From contig CAZGWD010000014.1 of the NCBI GenBank assembly GCA_964529415.1, forward strand, positions 29,317 to 93,316: 64,000 nt of DNA, in the 5' to 3' direction. The notes under the pieces were generated by a model. It did not search any database, was not told the DNA's origin, and worked only from the letters and a program-made list of their open reading frames with translations. Source of the stretch: CAYMPH01 sp964529415. GTDB lineage: Bacteria; Spirochaetota; UBA4802; UBA5550. Position 1 is the first letter of the stretch, and every line of letters starts with the position of its first letter. Positions 34,843 through 43,836 of this stretch are shown piece by piece. Both the position numbers and the translations under genes were made by a program.

Positions 34843-35637
34843 TCAAAAAGCTGAGACGTATGTACTTAATTGCGGGTTATAAATAATCTCATAAAGATAC
34901 AATCCATAAGCAGGTGCAGTTTTTCCAGCAGCATCTCTGTCTTTTTTCTCAATTATTTCTTTAATATACTCCGGAGGCAGACCATCAAAAAACATTTCTA
35001 TAACAGTCCCGACAATTATTCTAATCATATGATGCAGAAAAGCATTTCCTGAAATTTCTATTTCAATTAAACTGTTATAATTTTCAATTTTAATTGAATT
35101 TATCTTTCTGATTGTCCCATCGGACGCAGAAGCCTTTTTACAAAAAGAAGCAAAATCATGAGTACCTATTAAATAATTCATTGTTAGCTTGATATATTCC
35201 GGATCTATTTTTTTATTCATCCACAATGTTCTGTTCTTTATAAATGGATTTCTTAAATCATTATTATAAATAAGATACCTGTATTTTCTTTCTATAGGAT
35301 CAAATCTTGCATGAAAATCATCCGGGACATAATATGCATTATTAATAGAAACATCAAATGGCAAAATTCCATTTAATGCCATGCACATCCTGTCGAGTTT
35401 TATTGGTTTAATTAAATCGAAATGAACAACCTGACCAAGTGCGTGAACACCTGAGTCAGTCCTGCCTGCAGCAGTAATCCTAATCTCTTCCCTGGTAAGA
35501 ATTTTAAGAGCCCTCTCAATTTCTGATTGAACAGTATTACCCTGAGCCTGCATCTGCCAGCCATAATATGAAGTTCCATCGTACTGAACTATGAGGGCAA
35601 TTCTTCCTCCGCTTTTTTCCCTGTCTCTATATACCAT
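34843..35637 (-). CDS. truA: tRNA pseudouridine(38-40) synthase
   Basis: A 264-residue TruA. 'IALIVQYDGTSYYGWQ' opens the fold and the catalytic Asp61 lies in 'AAGRTDSGVHALGQV'; 'RKYRYLIYN' and 'FLHHMIRIIVGTVIEM' complete the family pattern. It isomerises uridines 38-40 in tRNA anticodon arms. The start overlaps the end of the DUF2225 gene by 49 bases; a downstream start near residue 13 would remove the overlap but has no Met. Confidence 0.95.
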   Translation of the reverse strand: MVYRDREKSGGRIALIVQYDGTSYYGWQMQAQGNTVQSEIERALKILTREEIRITAAGRTDSGVHALGQVVHFDLIKPIKLDRMCMALNGILPFDVSINNAYYVPDDFHARFDPIERKYRYLIYNNDLRNPFIKNRTLWMNKKIDPEYIKLTMNYLIGTHDFASFCKKASASDGTIRKINSIKIENYNSLIEIEISGNAFLHHMIRIIVGTVIEMFFDGLPPEYIKEIIEKKDRDAAGKTAPAYGLYLYEIIYNPQLSTYVSAF

Positions 35638-36485
35638 TCGTCAAGCATTTGATTTATTTTTTCGTAAAGTGCTTTAGTTTTATCAAGCAGTTCAGTTGGT
35701 CTGTTTTTTGTTGTTTTGCCCATACCGAATAATCTGCTTAAATATTTTTTTGATTTTTCAAAATTTTCAATTCTCATATTGATATCAGGATCAAGGCCTG
35801 CAACTTTAACTGTAAGCACAGCAGCTAAATAAAGCATGCCATCATAACCCCAGTTTTTATCAGTATCCGGACCCATATTCCCTGCTGCATCAGCAGGTTC
35901 AGCGCCATTTTGAACATATTCAAGAATCAGCATATAATAATTGTATGCTTTCTTATAAAAAAACTGCGACATTTTTTTATAAGGCCTTTCAGGTTTTTCA
36001 GAGCTTAGATCATTAAAAAGCCACGCTGCTCTTATAGCACTAACAGCATTTTTAAAAGTCGGTGCAACTTTTTTATTTCTGATACCATAACAATCAATTG
36101 CCAGCATATATGAAGCTGCGCCTAACATTAAATTTCTATCATCATTAAAATCTATATTCCCGAAATATTTTACAATAGCATTTTTTCTGGCTGGAGTCAA
36201 ACTTTTCATTTTATCCAATTCAGAAACTGATAATTCAACAAAATCTTTCTGGTATGCAGTAAACAAGCAGGCAGGGCAAACAGTTAACTGATATGCAAGC
36301 GGGCATATTTTGCCAAATTTTTTATTATCTTCATATAATCTTCTGAGTTCTTCTGAAAGTGCGCCGGCTATGAGCCTGCCGCCTCCTGAAAAAAGTTCTT
36401 CCTTGTAAAACTCAGTCCCGCAAACAGGGCATATGGTAGAATTTTTTTGACGATATGAAATTTTTAATGATGAATTGTTATCCAT
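35589..36485 (-). CDS. DUF2225 family protein
   Basis: A 298-residue protein with the DUF2225 layout: N-terminal zinc-ribbon 'CPVCGTEFYKEEL' with later 'CPLAYQLTVCPACLFTAY', then an all-helical TPR-like region. It has no signal peptide and is presumed cytosolic. The role of this family is unknown, though it is widespread in spirochaetes and clostridia. It is cotranscribed with truA. Confidence 0.82.
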   Translation of the reverse strand: MDNNSSLKISYRQKNSTICPVCGTEFYKEELFSGGGRLIAGALSEELRRLYEDNKKFGKICPLAYQLTVCPACLFTAYQKDFVELSVSELDKMKSLTPARKNAIVKYFGNIDFNDDRNLMLGAASYMLAIDCYGIRNKKVAPTFKNAVSAIRAAWLFNDLSSEKPERPYKKMSQFFYKKAYNYYMLILEYVQNGAEPADAAGNMGPDTDKNWGYDGMLYLAAVLTVKVAGLDPDINMRIENFEKSKKYLSRLFGMGKTTKNRPTELLDKTKALYEKINQMLDEWYIETGKKAEEELPS

Positions 36486-36631
36486 TTTCTGCCATTTCTT
36501 TTAGAAAATTTGAAATCTATATAATAATTACACTATTAATCATAATACTACTTATTATGTCCGATAAAATTTAATCAAGAAAAAAAAATTTATTCCGATA
36601 ATAAAATAAAAATATGCCAAGGAATTGTTCC

Positions 36632-37513
36632 ATGAAGAAAATTTCTATTATTATATCACTAATGATAACAATTTTTGCGAATCCGTCTTTTTCAATGTCA
36701 ACTATTGAAAAAACGCAGAAAGAATACAAATATAACCTGGTAACATTAAGATCTATCAAAGTCATGGTTGAGAATTTTCCTGATGATGGCATAAAAACAA
36801 AATATGATGATGTTCAGAAAAAATTTCAGGAAGCCAGCGAATTATATTATGGCCAGAAATTCTCCGATTCATACATAAAATACAGAATAGTAAAAGAGGA
36901 TTTGATTAAATTGATGCAGCAGCTTGCAAAAATTTATCTTGATAGAACAAAAGATATTCTTGATTCAACTTCAAAAGATGCATTTGATATTATTATTAAA
37001 TATGGAAAAAATAGCGGCGAAATGACTTACTTCAGAAGGCCATTTGATCCTCTTTATGATGTTAAACCCTACAATGAGAAAAATTTTCATTTTTATCAGG
37101 ATAGATTAAAGATTGCATCATATCTTCAGGAAGGATACAAACGCTATCATGAAGCGCTTACGTACTACAATGACCCTGAAATTGAATATATAAAAAATAA
37201 AAAAAATATAACATCTGAAACGCTTAATTATATTATTGATAGATATCTACTTGCAATTTTCAATTGCAGGGAATCCAAAAAACTTGGTATAGAAATTCAT
37301 AAAATCGGCATTAAGCAGGAAGGACTCCAGGATCAAAAAAACAGACTTTCAGCAACTTTTTTTTCAGGACAACAAGTATTGCCAATTTATGATTCACGAA
37401 TACCGGAAAAATATAAAGTTGATGCAAACGACAATATGGAACTTTTTCATAGTATAGAAATGCAGAGAGCAAATATGGTAAAACCGCAAAAACAGGATCA
37501 GGATAAAAAATAA
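36632..37513 (+). CDS. Exported helical protein of unknown function
   Basis: From ATG 36632 (AAGGAA ribosome binding site, 7-base spacing) the product is 293 residues with a signal peptide (about 1-21). The open frame starts six codons earlier, without benefit. The mature protein is helix-rich with a TPR-like beginning ('YDDVQKKFQEASELYYGQKFSDSYIKYRIV'). It carries a conserved-looking segment 'YDSRIPEKYKVDANDNMELFH' near the C-terminus, ending in a Lys/Gln tail. I do not recognise a named family. It is a single-gene unit closed by a strong terminator. Confidence 0.75.
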   Translation: MKKISIIISLMITIFANPSFSMSTIEKTQKEYKYNLVTLRSIKVMVENFPDDGIKTKYDDVQKKFQEASELYYGQKFSDSYIKYRIVKEDLIKLMQQLAKIYLDRTKDILDSTSKDAFDIIIKYGKNSGEMTYFRRPFDPLYDVKPYNEKNFHFYQDRLKIASYLQEGYKRYHEALTYYNDPEIEYIKNKKNITSETLNYIIDRYLLAIFNCRESKKLGIEIHKIGIKQEGLQDQKNRLSATFFSGQQVLPIYDSRIPEKYKVDANDNMELFHSIEMQRANMVKPQKQDQDKK

Positions 37514-37535
37514 TAATATAATCATAACATAAAAT

Positions 37536-37567
37536 AAAAAAGCCTCGTTGCATAACGAGGCTTTTTT
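37536..37567. terminator. Bidirectional terminator at the end of the ribosomal cluster
   Basis: Perfect 14-base arms AAAAAAGCCTCGTT / AACGAGGCTTTTTT around a GCAT loop, lying between the plus-strand exported-protein gene and the end of rplQ on the minus strand. A and T tracts on both sides fit termination in both directions. Confidence 0.92.
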
Positions 37568-37586
37568 ATTATTATATCAATTTGAA

Positions 37587-38051
37587 TTATTTTTTATCTT
37601 TTTTATCTACTTTTTCTTTCTTTTCTTTTTTCTCTTTAACGTCTTTTGGAGCTGATTTATCTTTTATTTTTCTTTCAACAAGTTCAATTATAGCCATTTC
37701 AGCTGCGTCACCGGCTCTATTACCAAGAAGATAAATTCTTGTATATCCGCCTTTTCTGTCCTTAAATCTATGAGCTATATCATCAAATAATTTAGCCATA
37801 ACGTCTCTGTCTTTAACAGTTTTTAAAACTTCTCTTTTATTATGAAGTTTTTTGGCGTCATCAGATTCAGGAAGCAAATTTCTCTTTGACCTTGTTATAA
37901 GCTTTTCAGAAATTCTTTTTAATTCTTTAGCTTTTGTTTTTGTTGTTACAATTCTTTCATGTAGAAAAAATGAAGTAACCATATTGCTGAACATGGCTTT
38001 TCTATGTTCAGAAGTTCTGCCTAATTGCCGTACGCTGTTTTTGTGTCTCAT
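37587..38051 (-). CDS. rplQ: 50S ribosomal protein L17
   Basis: L17 lines the peptide-exit side of the large subunit. The core 'RQLGRTSEHRKAMFSNMVTS' and 'RRSK'-type helices are standard. At 154 residues it exceeds the usual 115-130 through a C-terminal Lys/Asp/Glu tail starting near residue 125. It is the last gene of the alpha operon, 12 bases after rpoA, with the terminator 20 bases beyond its stop. Confidence 0.97.
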   Translation of the reverse strand: MRHKNSVRQLGRTSEHRKAMFSNMVTSFFLHERIVTTKTKAKELKRISEKLITRSKRNLLPESDDAKKLHNKREVLKTVKDRDVMAKLFDDIAHRFKDRKGGYTRIYLLGNRAGDAAEMAIIELVERKIKDKSAPKDVKEKKEKKEKVDKKDKK

Positions 38052-38063
38052 TTCTTACTCCGT

Positions 38064-39029
38064 CTATTCCTTAAGTCCAAGATTTAAATGATGCTGCTCA
38101 AGCTTGGATTTTATTTCTTTCAATACTACATCACTGAAATGTTTTGATTTTCTTAATTCATCTTCAGTTTTCTTTACAACCTGTTCAAGAGTAGACATAT
38201 CAAGACTTTTAAATGTATTATATGCCCTGACAGACAATTCTATCTCATCAATTGATTTAGATAATAGAACTTTAAGTTTTTCTGCATTTTCATCGATCTG
38301 ATCAATTTCTTCTTCAACTTCTTCTTCAAAATTGATAAATATACTCATATGATCTTTTGCTATTTTTGCTGCATATGCAAGAGCATTTTCAGGCGCAATA
38401 GATCCATCTGTCCATATTTCAAGAATTAATTTATCAAAGTCAGTTCTCTGACCGACTCGAGTGTCTTCAATATTTACATTGACTTTTTTTATTGGAGAAT
38501 AAAGTGAATCAATAGGAATTACACCAATATTTTCAGTATTTGCTTTATTCATTTCTGCAGGAACATATCCGCGGCCCCTGTCAATCTGAACTTCCATATC
38601 TATTACAGCTGATTCATTTAAAGTAGCAATTACTAAATCAGTATTCATTACTTCAACTTCAGAATCAATATTAAAATCATTTCCTGTAAAGTCGCCTGGA
38701 CCCTTTTTGATAATATGAAGAACTTTTGACATTTCTCCATCATATTTTACTCTTAGCTTTTTCAGATTAAGAATAATTCTTGCAACATCTTCATAAACGC
38801 CCTTAATAGTCTGAAACTCGTGCGATACTCCTTCAATTTTAATTGCTGATATAGCCGCACCTTCAATAGAAGAAAGCATAACCCTTCTTAATGTATTGCC
38901 GATAGTCAGACCATAACCTTTTTCAAAAGGTTCAGCAATAAATCTGCCGTAATCCTTCTGTAATTCGTCATGTTCAAAAACTATTTTATTCGGTCTTTTA
39001 AAGCCCTTTAGCAAATTTTTTGGGGCCAT
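38064..39029 (-). CDS. rpoA: RNA polymerase alpha subunit
   Basis: A 321-residue alpha subunit. The N-terminal assembly domain ('EPFEKGYGLTIGNTLRRVMLSS', 'EFQTIKGVYEDV') is joined by an acidic linker to the C-terminal domain ('IDEIELSVRAYNTFKSLDMSTL'). There the Arg equivalent to E. coli Arg265 contacts UP elements and activators. It sits between rpsD and rplQ as usual. Confidence 0.98.
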   Translation of the reverse strand: MAPKNLLKGFKRPNKIVFEHDELQKDYGRFIAEPFEKGYGLTIGNTLRRVMLSSIEGAAISAIKIEGVSHEFQTIKGVYEDVARIILNLKKLRVKYDGEMSKVLHIIKKGPGDFTGNDFNIDSEVEVMNTDLVIATLNESAVIDMEVQIDRGRGYVPAEMNKANTENIGVIPIDSLYSPIKKVNVNIEDTRVGQRTDFDKLILEIWTDGSIAPENALAYAAKIAKDHMSIFINFEEEVEEEIDQIDENAEKLKVLLSKSIDEIELSVRAYNTFKSLDMSTLEQVVKKTEDELRKSKHFSDVVLKEIKSKLEQHHLNLGLKE

Positions 39030-39070
39030 CTGAACCTCCGTCTATTATTAAAGCCAGTAAATCTAAAAAA

Positions 39071-39703
39071 TTATTTTGAATACAATTCAACAACAAGCTG
39101 CTCATTAAAAACTGCTTTAATGTCGCTTCGTATAGGTAACCTCATAATTTTTCCTGTTTTCTTATCAAAATCAACCGATACCCATTCAGGAATTGAATCA
39201 GTGGCTTTAGCAAGTTTTATTGAATCATCCATCAAAGTATTAGCTTTATGATATTCTCTTATTTCAATTGTCATATTTTCTTTCAGACTAAAGGATGAAA
39301 TATTAACAAGAACATTATTAACCATTACATGACCATGCTGAACTAATTGTCTTGCCTGTCTTCTTGATGAAGCAAAACCCATTCTATAAATTACATTATC
39401 CAGTCTTCGCTCAAGCAATGACAGCATATTATCGCCAGTAACGCCTTTCATACGGTTAGCGTCATCAAATAATAATCTAAATTGCTTCTCAAGCAGACCA
39501 TAGCTTCTTTTGATTTTCTGCTTTTCTCTCAACATGACAGCATAATCAGACATTTTACTTCTTTTCTTTTTTGGTGGTCCGGGAGGATATTTTTTCTTCC
39601 CTTTCAAAACACATTTATCTGTTAAGCACCTCTGTCCTTTCAGCATTAGAGGCTGCATTTCTCTTCTACATAATTTACAACTTGGTCCAGTATATTTACC
39701 CAT
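39071..39703 (-). CDS. rpsD: 30S ribosomal protein S4, zinc-binding form
   Basis: A 210-residue S4, which nucleates 16S rRNA folding and in many bacteria represses its own operon. Four N-terminal cysteines (Cys9, Cys12, Cys26, Cys31) mark the zinc-ribbon form. The S4 RNA-binding domain is clear at 'LLERRLDNVIYRMGFASSRRQARQLVQHGHV'. Confidence 0.97.
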   Translation of the reverse strand: MGKYTGPSCKLCRREMQPLMLKGQRCLTDKCVLKGKKKYPPGPPKKKRSKMSDYAVMLREKQKIKRSYGLLEKQFRLLFDDANRMKGVTGDNMLSLLERRLDNVIYRMGFASSRRQARQLVQHGHVMVNNVLVNISSFSLKENMTIEIREYHKANTLMDDSIKLAKATDSIPEWVSVDFDKKTGKIMRLPIRSDIKAVFNEQLVVELYSK

Positions 39704-39717
39704 AATTTATCTCTCCG

Positions 39718-40104
39718 TCAAACTCTTCTTCTCTTTTTAGGCCTGCAGCCGTTATGAGGCACAGGTGTCATGTCTTTAATTTTTGAAATTGTAAGGCCTG
39801 ACTGAAAAATTGATCTGATTGCTGCTTCTCTGCCTATTCCAGGTCCTTTTACAAGAACTTCAACTGTTTTCAATCCTGCTGAATCCATAGCTTTCTGAAC
39901 TGCACTTTTTGCCGCCATCTGCGCTGCAAAAGGTGTGGATTTTCTTGATCCTTTAAATCCTTCACCACCTGAACTTGCCCATGAAATGACATTACCCTGC
40001 ATATCAGTAAGTGATATTATAGTATTATTGTATGTTGCCCTTATAAAAGCTTTACCAACAGGCACATTTTTTTTATCTTTTTTCTTGATACGATTCTGCT
40101 TCAC
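39718..40104 (-). CDS. rpsK: 30S ribosomal protein S11
   Basis: A 128-residue platform protein that contacts mRNA near the E site. 'IRATYNNTIISLTDMQGNVISWASSG' and the C-terminal 'TPVPHNGCRPKKRRR' are diagnostic. It is placed between rpsM (11-base gap) and rpsD. Confidence 0.98.
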   Translation of the reverse strand: MKQNRIKKKDKKNVPVGKAFIRATYNNTIISLTDMQGNVISWASSGGEGFKGSRKSTPFAAQMAAKSAVQKAMDSAGLKTVEVLVKGPGIGREAAIRSIFQSGLTISKIKDMTPVPHNGCRPKKRRRV

Positions 40105-40115
40105 CTAAAATCTCC

Positions 40116-40487
40116 TTACTTCTTTTTTTTACCTGGAGCGCCTTTCCTGTTTCCTTTACGGGTTCGCGCATTATTTTTTGTATTCTGACCTCTAACAGGA
40201 AGACCTCTTCTATGTCTTAATCCTCTATAGCAGCCAATATCCATAAGCCTTTTAATATTCATGGCAATCTCAGTTCTGAGATCACCTTCTACTTTTGTTG
40301 TTTTTTCAATTGTTTTTCTTAAATTGTTTATTTCTTCATCAGTAAGGTCTTTAACTCTTTTGTCAGGATCAACTCCAGCACCTGCCAGAATTCTTTTTGA
40401 CATAGATGGACCAATACCAAAAATATATGTTAATGCCACCTCAATTCTTTTTACTGTCGGTAAATCAACTCCCGAAATCCTTGCCAT
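40116..40487 (-). CDS. rpsM: 30S ribosomal protein S13
   Basis: A 123-residue head protein forming bridges B1a/b. It has 'ARISGVDLPTVKRIEVALTYIFGIG', the helix-hairpin-helix region and the basic tail 'RGLPVRGQNTKNNARTRKG'. It is first in the rpsM-rpsK-rpsD-rpoA-rplQ run after rpmJ. Confidence 0.98.
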   Translation of the reverse strand: MARISGVDLPTVKRIEVALTYIFGIGPSMSKRILAGAGVDPDKRVKDLTDEEINNLRKTIEKTTKVEGDLRTEIAMNIKRLMDIGCYRGLRHRRGLPVRGQNTKNNARTRKGNRKGAPGKKKK

Positions 40488-40503
40488 ATATTCCTCTTAT
40501 ATC

Positions 40504-40641
40504 TTAATGTTTTTTCGCAACGCGAACTTTTTGTCTTTGTTTGTGACGTGGATTACTTGTGCAGATAACTCTGACAACACCATGTCTCTTGATTACTTTA
40601 CATTCACTGCATATTTTTTTAACTGATACTCTGACTTTCAT
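40504..40641 (-). CDS. rpmJ: 50S ribosomal protein L36
   Basis: A 45-residue L36 that is easily missed because of its size. It starts at ATG 40639-40641 and ends at TAA 40504-40506. The zinc ribbon C-x2-C...C...H is visible in 'KKICSECKVIKRHG' and 'VICTSNPRHKQRQ'. The basic C-terminal tail 'KVRVAKKH' makes it slightly longer than the 37-38-residue common form. It lies between infA and rpsM, the usual position. Confidence 0.95.
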   Translation of the reverse strand: MKVRVSVKKICSECKVIKRHGVVRVICTSNPRHKQRQKVRVAKKH

Positions 40642-40660
40642 ATTGTTCCTCTTTAATACT

Positions 40661-40879
40661 TTACTTTGCCCTATAAATAATCCTTCCCCTGTTTAAATCA
40701 TACGGGGAAAGTTCAACTGTTACTTTATCGCCTGCGAGAATTCTTATGTAATGCATTCTCATTTTACCTGAAATGTGAGCTAAAACTACATGACCGTTTT
40801 CAAGTTTAACTCTGAACATTGCATTTGGTAAAGGATCAACAACAACTCCTTCAACTTCTATTGGTTCCTCTTTTGCCAT
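40661..40879 (-). CDS. infA: Translation initiation factor IF-1
   Basis: A 72-residue OB-fold protein that blocks the A site during initiation. 'MAKEEPIEVEGVVVDPLPNAMFRV', 'HISGKMRMHYIRILAGDKV' and 'RGRIIYR' are standard. It directly follows secY; the adk and map genes that often lie between them are absent. Confidence 0.98.
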   Translation of the reverse strand: MAKEEPIEVEGVVVDPLPNAMFRVKLENGHVVLAHISGKMRMHYIRILAGDKVTVELSPYDLNRGRIIYRAK

Positions 40880-40904
40880 TACTTCTCTCTATCGCAAATA
40901 TTTT

Positions 40905-42245
40905 TTAAGAATTTCTGCTGCGGATCTTTGTATTTTTTATAAATCCGTCATAATGTCTCATCAGTAATTGAGACTCAATCTGCTTTAAAGTGTCAAGAGC
41001 AACTCCAACAATAATAAGTAGAGATGTACCGCCGAATATATAAGCCATTTCAACTGATACCTGTTCAGGCCAGATCTTTAAAATAAAATCAGGAACAATC
41101 GCTATCATAGCAAGAAAAATTGCTCCAAATAAAGTTATTCTGTTTAATATATACATCAGATAATCAGTTGTATTTTGTCCTGGTCTGATTCCAGGTATAA
41201 AACCATTATATTTTTTTAAATTATCAGCAATATCATTTGGATTAAATCTAACAGCTGTATAAAAAAAACAGAAAAATATAATTAAACTGCTATAAAAAAT
41301 TATATATACCGGATGACCTGGAGACAGCCAATATTGTACTTTATTCATAATTGAATTCTGACTTCCGCCAATCATACTAATCATTTGAGACGGGAAAGTA
41401 AGCAATGCTGATGCAAAGATAATCGGAATAACTCCAGCTGCATTTACTTTCAATGGTATATATTGAGCGCTTCTCTGAGACATTCCTACACCTGACATTT
41501 TTTTACCATACTGAACAGGTATGCGTCTTGCTCCGAGTATCAATGCTATTGAAGCGGCAATTACAAGAAGGAAAAGTCCAAGAAGGATAATTCCAACTAT
41601 TGGTTCTCCTGTATCTCCAATTTTTTTCAAAGTTGCAACAAAAGCCTGTGGAAGTCTTACAACAATACCGGCAAAGATCAGAAGTGATATTCCATTTCCA
41701 ATACCTCGTTCAGTAATCTGTTCACCAAACCACATTAAAACTATTGTTCCTGTTGTTACTGCAACTACTGCTGTAATAACAAAACCAATTCCGGCATCTT
41801 CAGGAACAACAGATCCGCCAGCCCTTGTTCTCATTGATTTCATCCAGACTGTAAGTGTTGCAGATTGAATTAAACAAAGAAAAACTGTTCCATATTTAAT
41901 ATATTGATTAAGCTTTTTATATCCTTCCGGTCCTTCTTTTGAAAGTCTTTCAAGTGTTGGAAATACGATTTTCAATAAATCAACGATAATCGAAGAAGAT
42001 ATATAAGGCATTATTCCCAAGGCAAAAATAGTAAATCTCTTTAAAGCACCGCCGGAAAAGAGATCAAAAAAATCAAGCAGACCGCCAGCCTGCACTTCAT
42101 TGAAATATTCTTTCAATGCTTCTACGTTCATTCCAGGAACAGGTATATGCGCTCCTATTCTATAAATAATAAGAATAAAAAGAGTAAATAAAATTCTATT
42201 TCTTATTTCAGGAACTTTAAAAATATTAATAAATGCACTAGACAT
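40905..42245 (-). CDS. secY: Protein translocase subunit SecY
   Basis: The 446-residue pore subunit of the Sec translocon has ten transmembrane helices. It shows the plug region 'LLDFFDLFSGGALKRFTIFALGIMPYISSSI', the cytosolic loop 'YGKKMSGVGMSQRSAQYIPLKVNAAGVIPIIFA' and a C-terminal 'SQLLMRHYDGFIK'. It follows rplO by 9 bases. Confidence 0.98.
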   Translation of the reverse strand: MSSAFINIFKVPEIRNRILFTLFILIIYRIGAHIPVPGMNVEALKEYFNEVQAGGLLDFFDLFSGGALKRFTIFALGIMPYISSSIIVDLLKIVFPTLERLSKEGPEGYKKLNQYIKYGTVFLCLIQSATLTVWMKSMRTRAGGSVVPEDAGIGFVITAVVAVTTGTIVLMWFGEQITERGIGNGISLLIFAGIVVRLPQAFVATLKKIGDTGEPIVGIILLGLFLLVIAASIALILGARRIPVQYGKKMSGVGMSQRSAQYIPLKVNAAGVIPIIFASALLTFPSQMISMIGGSQNSIMNKVQYWLSPGHPVYIIFYSSLIIFFCFFYTAVRFNPNDIADNLKKYNGFIPGIRPGQNTTDYLMYILNRITLFGAIFLAMIAIVPDFILKIWPEQVSVEMAYIFGGTSLLIIVGVALDTLKQIESQLLMRHYDGFIKNTKIRSRNS

Positions 42246-42254
42246 TATTTTCTC

Positions 42255-42737
42255 TTATTTAACTGTTTCAATTTTAGCTGGATAATCTCTGATAATCGCT
42301 TCTCCGCCAGCTTTTTTAATCTTTTCTACAGCAGAGTCTGAAAATGCATCAGCATAAATTTTAACCGGTTTGGTTAATTCTCCTGAAGATAAAACTTTTA
42401 TCATTTTACTTTTACTTTTAATCAGTCTTTTCTTTAATAATACTTCAGCTGTTATTTCATTATCAGATATTTTATCCAGTGAGGATAGATTTACTATCTG
42501 AAATTCAGTTTTAAATATATTGTTAAATCCTCTTTTGGGAACACGTCTTTGTAATGGCATCTGGCCGCCTTCAAACCATGGTCTATGTCCGCTTCCAGAT
42601 CTGCTTAACTGACCTTTATCGCCTCTACCGCAAGTTCCGCCTTTACCGCTGCTTGGACCACATCCGAGACGTTTCCTTCTTTTTATATGAGAGGGTTTTG
42701 TTATTGTATACATTCCTTCCATTTCCAAAACTTCCAT
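42255..42737 (-). CDS. rplO: 50S ribosomal protein L15
   Basis: L15 organises 23S rRNA around the central protuberance. The Gly/Arg-rich N-terminal extension 'RLGCGPSSGKGGTCGRGDKGQ' and 'GGQMPLQRRVPKRGF' identify it. The frame has in-frame ATGs at codons 1, 6 and 9; the first overlaps the rpmD stop (TAATG) and gives 160 residues, whereas codon 9 gives 152, closer to typical. I keep the longest because of the coupling, with uncertainty. Confidence 0.95.
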   Translation of the reverse strand: MEVLEMEGMYTITKPSHIKRRKRLGCGPSSGKGGTCGRGDKGQLSRSGSGHRPWFEGGQMPLQRRVPKRGFNNIFKTEFQIVNLSSLDKISDNEITAEVLLKKRLIKSKSKMIKVLSSGELTKPVKIYADAFSDSAVEKIKKAGGEAIIRDYPAKIETVK

Positions 42738-42934
42738 TATTCTTTAATTTCTTTTATCGAAACAAGATGCAATACTTTATTCAGCATTCCTCTTATTACA
42801 AGATTATCATCATGTACTTTTTCTGCATTCATACGTCTTAATCCAAGAGCTCTCAAAGTTAGTCTTTGCTTTGGTTTTTCAGTAATACCGCTTTTTATCT
42901 GTTTAACTAATAATTTTCCAGCCATAATCATCAA
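42737..42934 (-). CDS. rpmD: 50S ribosomal protein L30
   Basis: A 65-residue protein: 'KLLVKQIKSGITEKPKQRLTLRALGLRRMNAEKVH' is the L30 core, which contacts 5S/23S rRNA. It is located between rpsE and rplO as in other spc operons. Its stop shares a base with the rplO start. Confidence 0.94.
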   Translation of the reverse strand: MMIMAGKLLVKQIKSGITEKPKQRLTLRALGLRRMNAEKVHDDNLVIRGMLNKVLHLVSIKEIKE

Positions 42935-42938
42935 CCGT

Positions 42939-43451
42939 CTATTCCCAAAGTTTATTTATTTGTATATCTCTTAATGAAGCAGCTTCTTTTAAACTTCTTA
43001 GCTGCATAAGGCCGTCTATTGTAGCTTTTACAAGATTTACAGGATTTCTTGAACCCTGAGCTTTAGTCAGAATATCATGAATTCCAACTCTCTCTACTAC
43101 AGCTCTCACAGATGGTCCTGCTATTATTCCTGTTCCAGGTGCTGCAGGTTTTAACATAACCTTCGCAGATTTATATCTACCAATTACTTCATGTGGAATA
43201 GTATTCTTTGATATATTTATTTTATATACATTTTTTTTAGCGCTTTCTTTACTTTTATCAATCGCGTTTGGAACTTCATTTGCTTTTCCAAAACCAACAC
43301 CAACATGCCCTGCACCATCACCAACTACAGCCAAAGCATTAAAAGAAAATCTTCTTCCGCCTTTTACAACTTTTGCTACTCTGTTAATTGTAACAATTTT
43401 TTCGACGAGTTCAACGCCTTCTGTTTTAGCTTTTTTTCTCTTAATCTTCAT
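42939..43451 (-). CDS. rpsE: 30S ribosomal protein S5
   Basis: A 170-residue S5 with the double-stranded-RNA-like domain ('VELVEKIVTINRVAKVVKGGRRFSFNALAVVGDGAGHVGVGFGKA'). It also has the fidelity-related C-terminal domain ('GTGIIAGPSVRAVVERVGIHDILTKA'). S5 and S4 form the mRNA entry pore. It is 9 bases after rplR. Confidence 0.98.
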   Translation of the reverse strand: MKIKRKKAKTEGVELVEKIVTINRVAKVVKGGRRFSFNALAVVGDGAGHVGVGFGKANEVPNAIDKSKESAKKNVYKINISKNTIPHEVIGRYKSAKVMLKPAAPGTGIIAGPSVRAVVERVGIHDILTKAQGSRNPVNLVKATIDGLMQLRSLKEAASLRDIQINKLWE

Positions 43452-43460
43452 TATATACCC

Positions 43461-43826
43461 CTAAAACTCCAATCCGTTTTCTCGTGCAGAATCTGCAAAA
43501 GCTTTTATTTTTCCATGATATAGATAACCGTTTCTATCAAATACTACTTTTTTTATTCCGGCTTTTACGGCTTTTTCTGCAAATAATTTGCCTAATGTTT
43601 TTGCAGCAGAAATATTACCTGTATTTTTCATCTCTGGAAAATCTTTAGCCAAAGTAGAAAGCGCAACAAGTGTTTTCCCCTGTTTATCATCAACTATCTG
43701 GATATAAAAATTCTTATTGCTTTTAGATATGCACATTCTAAGTCTTTCAGCCGAACTTTTTATTCTGCTTTTTATTCTAACTTTTCTCTTGTCAGTTCTT
43801 CTCTTTTTTATCTTAAGCTTATTCAT
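43461..43826 (-). CDS. rplR: 50S ribosomal protein L18
   Basis: A 121-residue 5S-rRNA-binding protein with a basic N-terminal tail, 'RLRMCISKSNKNFYIQIVDDKQGKTLV' and the end 'VVFDRNGYLYHGKIKAFADSARENGLEF'. Gene order rplF-rplR-rpsE is conserved. Confidence 0.98.
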   Translation of the reverse strand: MNKLKIKKRRTDKRKVRIKSRIKSSAERLRMCISKSNKNFYIQIVDDKQGKTLVALSTLAKDFPEMKNTGNISAAKTLGKLFAEKAVKAGIKKVVFDRNGYLYHGKIKAFADSARENGLEF

Positions 43827-43836
43827 AGCCTGTACC

